A DNA stretch of 64,000 nucleotides from positions 9,364,467 through 9,428,466 of the forward strand of contig JALIRH010000001.1 in the NCBI GenBank assembly GCA_023055505.1, in the 5' to 3' direction. The DNA is from Callipepla californica brunnescens (lineage: Eukaryota; Chordata; Aves; Galliformes; Odontophoridae). A program made the position numbers and the translations under genes. Position 1 is the first letter of the stretch; every line of letters begins with the position of its first letter. Below, in pieces: positions 40,914 through 51,600 of this stretch. Under the pieces are notes generated by a model. That model was not told where the DNA came from. It searched no databases and saw only the letters and a list, made by a program, of their open reading frames with translations.

Positions 40914-43041
40914 ACTCATTTTAGAATAAATCACCTGAACATTGTTGGAGAGGTCCAGAGTACAACCACTTGAGATTTCCCAAGTGCTTGGATGGATCCG
41001 GAGGGAACAGGGGCAACATTTACGATATAAGAATAGATAGAGATTGCTCAGATACTCCAACTGCGTTAATGCATAAGACCATGTTGAGAAGATAAGGGAG
41101 TGCGGATAGGCCTGACACGATCCATTCATCAGCTTCTTTATTGCAGGCACGGTGAGATGGCTGATAGATGCAAGTCAGATGATTTGTGAAGACCACATCT
41201 ACTTTCATACAGCACAATCTGGATTCTTCTCTATTTTGAACAGTAGAGGTGAAAAAAACTGTGTGAAATATTTTAAATGAACTTTACCAAAATAGCCTAG
41301 TTTCCTACAAAAGAAAGTAGGTTTCTAGCCTAGTAGTATCTAAATTCACTATGCCTAATTCCTGGATCTTAGATCCAAGCAAAACACCCACTATTTCTAA
41401 TGAGGTCAGAATTCAGTCCAATTGCAAACATGAAATATGCAGGCTTGTAGGCTAACATTCCCTTACTACAAGAATTTCCTTCATTAAAAAGAAATCCCGA
41501 TTAAAACAAACAAAAAGCAAACAAAAACAATTAATCAGAGAGAATTTCCACTGAGAATTTAAAGTATCTGGTTTTGTTATTAAGAAGTGCGTGTGTGATT
41601 TCTGTAATGCATACATAGCAGCCTGTAGCAGGGCTGTGCCAAGCACATGGCCAGCTGTGCAGATGCAGATTTGCTGTTTCAGGGCCAGAACAGACTCGTG
41701 GAGCCATGCTCCCCACGTGGTGCAGCTCATCCCAGCCTCAGATCCTTGGCAGTGGAAAGGGGATGGAGTTTGCAACCTGATGACTGTCCCAACTGAGATC
41801 CTTTCCTTTGTCTTCCTGCATGTCAGCAAGGCAAAATGATGCCTTCACTGAGGTTCTAGCAGAGTACAGCAGTCCTGGGGGGAAATCTGGCCATAACTCA
41901 GAGTGGCTCCTTCTGACCGTGATGGCTCCAAGGAGCAGCCCTCTCCTCCCTTGAGGCTTTGCCATGTTCATAGTCAGTCTTCACCATGACCCCAGTGTAC
42001 TGCCTGTCCATCTGCCTTTGGACTTGTTGATGATGAAGGGCTACAGCTAGCATCCTTTTCCAGCAGACAGCTGACAATATCTTTGGCTGCTGACACAGCT
42101 GTAGGCCATCAACGCTGGATGTTTTCTGATGACTCCACCATAGCCAGACAGAGGTAAGTTTGTTAAACAGAAGCTTGCCGTGTCCAGCCTGGAATGTACA
42201 TGAATGTGCTAGAGTGTGCTAGAATGTACCAGTCCCCAGAGGACATCAGCTGTGAGCACAAAAAGCCCATGGCCGTGACACTGCACATGGGGCAGCGCTG
42301 CTGGCTGCTGGAAGGGAACTTGAGCAGGACTGCAATGAGAAGATGCTTAAGAGTTTGGAATGAATATTTCAGCACTCCTTTAATTTGGAAGTTTTAACAA
42401 CGGCAGTGTGTGTGTCCTGATACATTACTTCAACCTTGGAACAAAGTACAAATAGATGTGATTCAGACTCTAAATATTTAAAGCAAGAATCTAATCTTAG
42501 ATACATTGTGTATGCTGTCATCTCCAAAAGCTGATAAAGAGAGACAATGACGGACAGCAGAGATTGAAATTAAATTCAAGCTCTGTATTAAAGAAGTCAC
42601 ACCGCTAATTCACATGAATAATTAACCATGGAGAGACTTGAGTCTGCACGCTATGGCACTGCTGAAGTGCTCTTTGTTGTCAGAGCCAGAGAGCAGCCCA
42701 GGGCAGGAGGAGCCCATTGGACAGCAGTCTGACCCTGTGCCATTGTCCTGGTGCTGATGCGGTAGGCAGCCAGCGGTGCGTTGTGGTGCTGCCCGTGTGC
42801 GGCTTGCTCGAGGGCTCTTCCAAGGCATCTGCTGTTGACCACTGTCAGAGGGAGCTCCAGACTTCAGGTAGAGCTCAAACCAGCTCCAAAGGGCTGTTTG
42901 TGCTTCAGATGTCAATAGTACGTAACCAGGGGGATTTTATTAGCAAAACAAGCACGACTCAGTTTAGACAGATGGAAATATTTTGTGTTTCAGTAAGACC
43001 GTCCGCTCTAGCATAAAAAATCCACTTCTATCGTTCTGCAG

Positions 43042-43186
43042 TGAGCTCAGCCTGGGAGGGCTGGGTGCCCGCAGGGGCACTTCGAGAATGAAAAGCGCGT
43101 GGATAATCCAGGAGGTGATTGCTTCCTTCCTCAGGCTTTCGGAGGAATGCCGAGCTGTGTTCCAGCGAGAGCCACTGGAGTACAAG
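43042..43186 (+). other. Exon-like segment (unassigned)
   Basis: A 145-bp stretch is preceded by CTTCTATCGTTCTGCAG and followed by GTAAAA. It is open in one plus-strand frame (part of 42983-43294) with the stretch MKSAWIIQEVIASFLRLSEE and somewhat higher GC and CpG than its surroundings. I do not recognise the peptide. It may be an exon of an unannotated or noncoding transcript, or chance splice-site matches. Confidence 0.2.
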
Positions 43187-45160
43187 GTAAAAACCCGCAC
43201 AAAGCAGGATCACATGAAGGAGGATGAGGAAACCAGCCAGGCCCTCAACAATGAAATTCCGAATAGCGTCCTTGAGGCAGTTTTACAATTGTGAGCACTG
43301 CCACGGACCCAGATGCAGCTGCAGGAAACATGGATTTTGGTTTGTTTCTTATCCCATGGACTGGCGTCCAGGCCCTGCAACCAGCAAGTATGATCTCTTA
43401 CTGAATAGGAGCAGAGCCGCAGGAGAGGAAAGATTAAGGGTATCAAAGGAATACATTTTTCATTTCACTCCTTTCTTATTACAGTAGATTAAAAGGAGGA
43501 AAAAAAGAGTTTTGTTCAACATTCAATTTTGCAGAGAATTAAATAAGCCAAAAACATTGTTCAGAATTAGAGCACTGAATAAAGGATTTCAAAAACACAG
43601 TGTGTGGTTTGTGGTGGGATTTTTATTTCCTTTTAAGACAAGCCATATACAGCTGTACCAGAGCTATTGTCCTTTGTCCCAACGAAGAAATAGTTTCTTT
43701 CTAAAGTGTTCAATCCGCTGAGACACATAGGTGCTTTGAAAACTCAAAAAGAAGAAGGAAACCACTCAAACTCTCTTCTGGTTCAAATGGCAATTATCTG
43801 AAAAGCAGCAAAGAATCGGGAATACGTGGGTAAATTAAGCAGCTTTTCATTGCCTGGCTATGAACTGTACTGGGATTTTTGTCTTCCTTGGGAGTGATAC
43901 CCAGCAGCAAGCAGTGTGCACACGCAAGATGGAAGTCAGCTCTAAAGGAGCGGTGCGAGGGCACTGATCTCTCGTAGCACAGACAGCCATTAGAAGCCTG
44001 CACAGGAGAAGCCACCTTCATCTCTCGTCAGTGGAAAGACACTCCATGCCACTGGATCTCAAGGGGTCGCAATTTGAAGAAACAGAAAAAACACTTTAAA
44101 ATGTTCTGATACCTGTAGGTGTGGAGAGTCTCTTTTCCTTCTGTTCTGCAGGGACTTTCAGAAAAACACCAAGACATCCACCTCCATTTTCAAGCTGCTC
44201 CAAGACCAATGCCAGCAAAAGCAGAAGGCTAAGAGATGGACCCTTGTTTGCAACTATACCTTTCAGATTCCTTGCTGTTAATGCCAGGAGCCTTTATAAA
44301 AATAAAAAAGACAAAAACACAGCCTGGGCAAGTACAAAGGGAACAGAAGTTCTGACCATTTTAGCTTCTGCGTGCGGTTGTCTCTCCAGGCAGAGCTGAA
44401 GAGGAGAAGGGCTTCTGTCTTGGGGAGCCTGGAAAGCTTCAGGAGCTGAGCCTGAATGCACTGAGCTGGGAAAGAGAAGGGAAGCAAGTCACAAAGACCT
44501 CAGTGCTGACATCTCCAGTGCAGCAATTCTAGTGACTCAAATTGACAAATTCCAGCCCAGTGGAGTGTTAACCACAGTACCAGAGGACACTGGCCAGTGG
44601 CTGGTAGAGAAAGGGCAGTAGACATCTTCTTTTCAACATCTACAAAGTTGTCGGCCTCATGGCTCTGTCAGGTTGTCCACAGATAAGAGGAAGAAACAAA
44701 GAGGCAACCAAAAAAACCCAAGCCTGTAAGATTTTTTTTTTTTCTAAGAGAAGATGATAGACTGAAAAATTCTGAAGACAAGTCTATCTTTCTTCACATT
44801 AATGTTCTTTAGAAAGGAAGTTCTCATTACAAGATGAGCTTAGGTACACATGGGAAAGCTGACTCGAGCCTTAAAGCTATGCTGTGAATGGAGGTGCTGC
44901 GGCCACAGGAAGCATGTGAAAGGAAGGTTTCTGGATCGCTTTCAGAGATTTTAGGCCAAGTGAGCCTGGAGTGCCAGGGCATAATATGACTGAAAATGGT
45001 TTCGCTAATAACACAGCTTGAGCAGCTGGAACAGCAAAGGGCTGACCACTAAAATCTCATCAGTGCTGGTGAGTCCAGGACAGCTGAAATTTAAGCTCGC
45101 AGCCATTTCAAATGGTTACGCAGCTGGCTTAAAAAACAATCTCCAGCCTAAAGAGAGTTT

Positions 45161-45206
45161 GGGAATTTGGGAATGGATGAAACTCAGTTTGAGTTCCCAA
45201 ATTCCC
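45161..45206. repeat. Perfect 13-bp inverted repeat (hairpin)
   Basis: GGGAATTTGGGAA (45161-45173) and TTCCCAAATTCCC (45194-45206) are exact complements separated by 20 nt. The loop itself contains AAACT..AGTTT complementarity. The stem is shorter than a typical microRNA precursor. Confidence 0.9.
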
Positions 45207-46750
45207 TGTACGTTATTATTATTTTTTTTGTTTATAGTGATGGCTCCCGCAATGTTCAGGCTGCCAGAAAATCCAGTTTTAGAGAGTGCAAGTGGTCACA
45301 GCTCAGCCTGAGTGGGCTGACCACACACCCAGCACTGCTGTCTGTGGAACAGGAGGCTCACGTCTGGCTGTGACAGCGTGGTGACAAAAAACATCCTGAG
45401 GGAGCACGGTGCATTACGAACACAAGCTGGCTGAGGGCCCTTCTGCCCATAACAACTTGTTCTATAGAAGATGCAGTGTTGGAAGAAGACCTTGGAAGGT
45501 GTCATAGGGAAACCTGGCACTCAGGAATAGACAGAAAGCTCCTGATCAAGTTACTTAGCAGAAATATGCACCTTGTTCCATCGGCTGAGATCTCTGCTTG
45601 CTTGTTTGCAGGTGTGGAGCCCCGCAGCTTTGGAGATGCTGAACTCAGCAGTGGGACTCAGAGCTGTGGAAGGTGTTGGCAGCCCCTGCCACCCTCCCAC
45701 CAGGGAGCGTGGGTGTCCCAGCAGGGGAGCTCTGTCTCCAGCTGCCATTGTCACTCCTATTGTGCAGAGGGAAGGTTCTTGGGCCCAAAGAAGAGCTCCT
45801 AGGAAGGGCTGCAGAGGGGATGAAAAAGAGGGACACCCCCAGTGGGCCTTTTTCTTTTATGTTGCAGATGAGCCAGATGGCAGGAGCAGCAGAAACCAAA
45901 GGAGGAGCATGAAGTGTTTCAGAATCAGATTGCTAAAATGCAGGGAAAGCTGAAGCCAAAAACTAGGCCTGGACAAAACAGAGCACCAGAGTGGAAAAAC
46001 AAACACTGTAAAAGCATAGCCAAAAGGCAAAAGAATAAAATATAACAGCTCAGATCAATTCAAATTCCAACTCCGTGCTTTCAGGAGAGGAGACTTAGAG
46101 AAACCAAATAGCTGGCACCAAGTCCCCTTTGTAGCTGCAGCTGCTCACAGTCAGTGGCCCCCACGCTCCCTGTGCCCAACGCCTGCAGGTTTCCCACACG
46201 ATGTGAAAGAAGGGTGTAAGGCACAGAGCTGCCGGAGGGTCCACCCCACAGCTCACATGCAGCAGCAGGCACACACTTGGCACAGGTGGGAAGGATTGGC
46301 AGCACTGCCACCGCACAGGGCAGCTCCTGCCCTCCTGCAGCTGCTCTGTACCAGGCCTGCGGTGCTGAGGACACACAGCGTTACCCCTGGAAGCTCTCCT
46401 TCCTTTCAGAGCTTCCTGCTCCCTCAGGAGGGACATCACCGAGCTGTGCTTTAGGTGACTTTCAGACCTCAAGGCGTGCTTCTGTCACGCAGGAAGATGC
46501 CTTGCTGCAGGATGTTGGAACACATCCTCTCTTCTCAAGGGTACTCTCATTTTTCAGAGCAAATGCCCATAAGAGGGGCGTGATGTCAGCCACACCATCT
46601 GCGGGATACACCGTGCTCGTCCATTACCCACCGCAGACTGACGGGCGCTGCCGCTCCATCAGCCCCGAGGAAGCATTACCATCCCTTCCAGCAGCCACCC
46701 CCCAGTGCCAGTAACGATCCCGTGACACCACGTGGAAAAAAAACCAACAT

Positions 46751-46756
46751 TGTATT
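46751..46756 (-). promoter_or_regulatory. Candidate distal poly(A) signal variant (AATACA)
   Basis: On the minus strand AATACA is followed within a few bases by GTTGG and a run of eight T, resembling a cleavage-downstream element. AATACA is a known weak variant of the poly(A) hexamer. This is only a candidate end for PLXNB2 mRNA. Confidence 0.25.
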
Positions 46757-48500
46757 TGATTTACAATTAACAGGATTTACAAATAATGACAAAGAAACGG
46801 ATTAGCCATGAAATTAAGATGCTTTTGTTGATGAAGAAGTAGCTGGCAAAGCAGCTTTATGTATCAGTCATGTACCTCAGTCCTACACAGTGTACAATAA
46901 CTTACAGCCCAGGCAAGGTCAGGAACGGTTATACGCAAATGCAAGAAGTCGAGTACAAAAAAAAACCCAAAACAAAACAAAAGCCCTCCTAGCCCGCAGG
47001 ACTGGCACTGGTGAGGCTTCCTGTTTCTGTAGCTGATGGGAAGATCCACTGACAAATACCAGGAAGCTTTCAAAAAGGAAAAAACCAAATCAGCCACCGG
47101 TAGAACTGACCACACAGGCGCGTAGCGAGGGGCGGGCGCTGGGCCTGGGTCAGCAGGCCGGGGCTGATGCGGGCGCCGGGCAGGGCAGGGAGTGGGCTCA
47201 CACAGATGGCAGCGCTTCCCTACAATGCTACTTTGCTGCCAGCGCTGGTGAGACAAAAGGGAACGAAGTTCTCTGATGTGCAACACAGCAATTTGAGAAG
47301 GCGTACCTAGCTTTTTGATTTGTACACAGCTTACACCCGCTGTAAGCGCACACTTCCCACTAGTGATTTCGACTGTCTTTGCTACGGGTTGATGGCGTGT
47401 GTTCGATCAGACGCGGAATTCCAAGGCTCAAAACTGACTGAGTGGTTTTCAACACATGGGTATACAGTTTTTCCAATATCGTACTAGTATTTTACATCAC
47501 AAATACAATAAAAACAAGTGATGGCAATTCTAGGACAGTTCCAAAGAAAAAAAAAATCATCAGAACCATTCTAAAATAAGATATTATACATAATCAGATC
47601 ATGTTAAACAACACACTCTCGGCAAGCGGCTAATTACAAGCATTCTGCTGGTCATGGTTTTCACACAAAAGTCATTCAATAGCACATAAATATTTCTTTT
47701 TCTGATCTGCTTCTTTTTACAAAACCATTCATCAGATTCACAGAATTAGTACAAGTAAGGCACATTAGCATATATCATAAAACTCACATTGATAACAAAG
47801 GGCTGTAATTTTTAAGGACTAATTCTCCTTTGTGGTGATTTCTGAACCAAAAGAGACCATCATGCTTCAGTGGAACCCTCCTCACAGCCACGGTGCTGCT
47901 GTGGCTTCCATCGCAGCCGGCCGTGGTGGGCGCAGTACTGCGCATTACCGTGGGCATAAATAATTAACGTAAGAACTGTGCGCGGCAGCGGAACCCATTT
48001 GCTGATCTCACAGAGAAATTGGACACGTTGTTTACTACGTTCATTATGAGCACAGGCGAAGTTTTGGAGCTACGTGGAAGTCGATTTCCAGTTATCAAAA
48101 TAAAAGGGGATATTGCATGGTTCTCTCTGAATATGCTATTATTTTCCTAGTACAAATATTGCTTAAAATATAAAGGATGCTATAATATTGAGTTTACTTG
48201 CATAATGAGTTCTAAATGCTGATGTCTTAGATTCTATGCAATTAACTGAACTACAGACTCGCCTTCCTCCACCCCCCACCCAGCCCCCAGCCAAAGGACT
48301 CTCCTTCCCACAGAAGATTCATTTACACACAACACAGCTTTTAATTAGAAGCATAATTTACAGTAAAAATTTTTTACATTACACCTCTGCTATCAAAAAA
48401 ACATGAAATCTTTCATTTAAAGTTGTAATTACACATTAAAAAATAGAACACTATTTCCTTAACAGGAAGAATGAATTTGAACATCTTCAGATCAGATTTC

Positions 48501-48506
48501 TTTATT
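48501..48506 (-). promoter_or_regulatory. AATAAA hexamer just after PLXNB2 stop
   Basis: On the transcript strand AATAAA begins 12 nt past the TGA. If used, it would give a 3' UTR of only about 30-45 nt. It may be a minor or unused site. Confidence 0.3.
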
Positions 48507-48518
48507 GCGGCTTTCGAG

Positions 48519-48623
48519 TCAAAGGTCAGTCACTTTATTCTCTAACGCAGCTGCTATTTGCTGTAAACGGAAGGCGAGCTGCATTTTCTGTGCAGCTGGA
48601 TCCTCTTCAAGTGCATTTATAAT
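48519..48623 (-). CDS. PLXNB2: PLXNB2 terminal coding exon with PDZ ligand and stop
   Basis: The last 105 coding nt encode [20 protein letters not shown] followed by [14 protein letters not shown] and TGA (stop codon at 48519-48521). The acceptor is TATTTCTTCCAG. The terminal VTDL is a class I PDZ ligand which in B-type plexins recruits PDZ-RhoGEF and LARG to activate RhoA. The exon starts in phase 0. The sequence following the stop is AT-rich and noncoding. Confidence 0.96.
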   Translation of the reverse strand: MINALEEDPAAQKMQLAFRLQQIAAALENKVTDL

Positions 48624-51600
48624 CTGGAAGAAATAAACACAGAATGTTTAGGATCGTTTAGCATAAAATATACGACGCCGTTCCCAGACGGAGTGTTTGA
48701 CACTGCTCTGGTTTCTGAGCCTGCCGCGTTCACCTGGTGCCGAAGATAAGGTCCCACTATCGGGTCCCACGTTCTGTTTTACACCTCGAGACGGTAAAAG
48801 TGACAGTCTCTGCTATTTTATCAAAGTTAGCGCAATGTTTTGCATTATGCTGGGATCCAAGGAAATTAATAGATAGTACTTTATCTTTTGAAATATTGCA
48901 TTGCAACGTGGAGCAAGCAGCGGGAGGAACATCAGAAAAAACGACTTAACAGCTAGTTAGAGAAGAGTTTTACTTGCAGAGCACCCTATTGCAGAGCACC
49001 CTATGAGGACTGAGGGTCATTTAGCAGCAGTAAGTATAGCTCTTCCCCACTGGCTTTGGCTATGAGCAGCTCCTGGGTGGCACAGGTGAGGGCAACACCA
49101 AGTCTTACGAGGAGCGACTGAGGGAGCTGGGATTGTTTAGTCTGGAGAAAAGGAGGCTCAGAGGAGACCTCATCGCACTCTACCACTTCCTGAAGGGAGG
49201 CTGTGGTGAGGAGGGGGTCGGCTTCTTCTCCCAGATAACTAATGACAAGACAAGAGAGAATGGCCACAAGTTGCGCCGGGGAAGATTTAGATTAGATTTG
49301 AGGAAAAATGTTTTCTCTGAGACAGTGGTCAGGCACTGGAATGGCCTGCCTAGGGAGGTGGTTGAGGCACCGTCCCTAGCGCTGTTCAAGAAGCGTTTAG
49401 ATGAGGTGCTAAGGGATTTGATTTAGTAGCTTGGTGGGTAGGGATGGTGGTGTGAGGATGGTTGGGCTAGATGATCTTGTAGGTCCTTTCCAACCTAATG
49501 TATCTATGAATCTATAAGTGCTGCCAGTGTGTGAGCAGTAAGATGAAGGAGATGGGCCGCTCACAGTGCCGGGGAGCTGCCGGCCCTCCCTTTGCAGGTA
49601 GAGCTGAGCAGCACACGGCTTGGGAAGCACAGAGCTCATCTGAGCAGCCCCAGCGGCCCTCACACAGCCCCTGCACTGACTGTGTGCGGGAAGGCCCGAC
49701 TCCAAGGCACGAGGGATTTTAAAACGAGAGCTCGAAAAGGTCAGCTGTTATGAGAAGGTTTTTCTTCAAATAGAGTTTTTAAGGGCTTCTCGAGCTCAAA
49801 TTTCAAAGGTTTTGAAAGGTTTTCATTCCTACCGTCCTTTAGGGAAACTCTTCCACCAACTATTAGACTTCTCCATTAGGAGAATACACTGTATGGCAAA
49901 ACTGTTCTTTTTCTACAACCGGCTTTATTAATAAAAGTCAGACGCTGTCAGCGAGCGGACACCTTCAGCTGTGTTTAAATACTACCAAAGCTGGCAAATA
50001 CAAGGGCTGGAGAAAGAGAGTCTGCCTGTCACTACCTGAGCTTCCTGCTGCTTCGTGTGCTTTATTGACAATGGAGATTAATGCAGTCAGGTTCAATTCA
50101 GCTAATAATTTCCCTTTTGAGGACTGGTACGGCATTAGAGTTTCAAACACTGGAGCAAATTTGTTTAGAAATCATTATTTTAATGGATTTGTTTTCAAAG
50201 CGTGAAAACGTTTTTACAAGACAGAGTTAATAAACTCTTATTACGGTATTTAAATAGGGCCTAATTTAATTTGATATTGTTCCCCTAATTTAAACATTTA
50301 CACCTAGCTGTAACGCCTCAAATCGAGACTAAATAATTCATCATTATCTCTGCTGGTGAATATAACCTTCACATAAATGTGGACAATTAGAGCTTACCCA
50401 CTTAGTCACTGTCAAGCCCTGCAGAGATGCGCAGGGTGCAGCGCATGCTGCAGCCACAGCTTCAGCAACAAAGATAAGGGCCGTCGCAAAATGCTCCAAT
50501 TTATGCAAATTAAAGCATTTTTATGGAAAATAAATAAGCTCAATTAATTTTCCTGAATGGTTCTTGACGTATTATCTCCCTAACTGTGAATTAGCAGCCT
50601 TTTGATCAGAGGCATCTCGTTGTTATACAGTGATGTATGCAAAAGAAAGGGCTGCAGCTCTGCTTTGTGGTTTGGTGCCTCGCCACTGATAACCTCTGAG
50701 TGACAGCCGAGCAGAGAGCAGGCACCATCTGTGCCCACCTCCAAATTGGAGAATCCCAAAACCACGGCTGGGAGCAGGGACAAGGGAGTTCGGGAGAAGC
50801 AGGGCTCTCATCTGTCACACAGGTTCAATGGGTGTTTCCATCACAGGTCAGAGAGATCATAGAATGGCTTGGGTTGGAAGGATCTTAAAGCCCACCCAGC
50901 CCCAACCCCTGCTATGGGCAGGCTGCCACCCAGCAGCTCAGCTCCCCATGGTCCCATCCAACCTGGCCTGGGACGCCTCCAGTGATGGGGAACCCATAGC
51001 TTCTCTGTGCAGCTGTGCCAGTGCCACACCAGCCTCTGAGTAAATGATTTCTACTTAATACCTAATCTAAACCTCTTAATTAAAAACCATTATCTTTGTC
51101 CTCTCATATACTTCCTGGAAGAGTCTCCTTCAGGCACTGAAAGGCTGCTATCAGGTCACCCTGGATCCTGCCCTTCTCCAAGCCAAACAACCACAACTCT
51201 CTCAGCCTGTCTTCATGGAAGAGATGCTCCAGTTTCTGGTCATCTCTGTGGCTCTCCTCTGGACCTACTCCAACAGGTCCATGTCCTTCTGATGGGGTCC
51301 CCAAAGCTGAACGCAGTACTGCAGGTGGGCTCTCATGAGGGCAGAGCATAATCAACTTGCTCTCCCTTCTGGCCACCCCTCTTTTGTTGCAGCCCAGGAT
51401 ACAGTCAGCATTTGCCAGATATTCTGGAATATGTTGAAAATAAGTTTACTGAGCTCTGGGGATGTGGAAACCAAACCCATTAAGTTTGCCTCTGAACCTC
51501 CAACCACTTTTCCTACTAACCCCATTGCAAGATGTCTCAAGATGAGCTGGGTCTCCTTGCTTACGTCTGTTTTAAAGCTGTAGGAAGCAGCTGCAGTGAA

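Larger units (their letters stand above)
40914..46744. other. Intergenic region downstream of PLXNB2
   Basis: Mostly unique sequence, with GC content rising toward 45600-46740. It contains the exon-like segment at 43042-43186 and the perfect inverted repeat at 45161-45206. Open frames reach 145 residues (46277-46714, +) but match nothing I know. No protein-coding gene is supported. Confidence 0.55.
46745..48518 (-). other. PLXNB2: Putative PLXNB2 3' UTR
   Basis: About 1.8 kb directly after the stop codon is AT-rich, free of recognisable CR1 sequence and without convincing open frames. On the transcript strand an AATAAA lies 12 nt after the stop (48501-48506), an ATTAAA at 48340-48345, and an AATACA variant at 46751-46756 followed by a GTTGG and T-rich run that would suit a distal 3' end. 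A small GC-rich, CpG-containing patch sits at about 47110-47175. The true polyadenylation site cannot be chosen from sequence alone, and the 3' UTR assignment is inference. Confidence 0.4.

Noticed and set aside
46277..46714. The longest open frame in the window (145 residues, plus strand)
   Set aside because: It lies in moderately GC-rich sequence with overlapping frames on both strands, matches no family I know and has no supported splice or start context.
1..46740. tRNA or rRNA genes
   Set aside because: I saw no cloverleaf-like segment with A and B box sequence or rRNA-like stretch; a covariance-model search would be decisive.
49133..49426. 97-residue plus-strand protein as a host gene
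   Set aside because: It is the C-terminus of the CR1 LINE reverse-transcriptase ORF, not a host gene.
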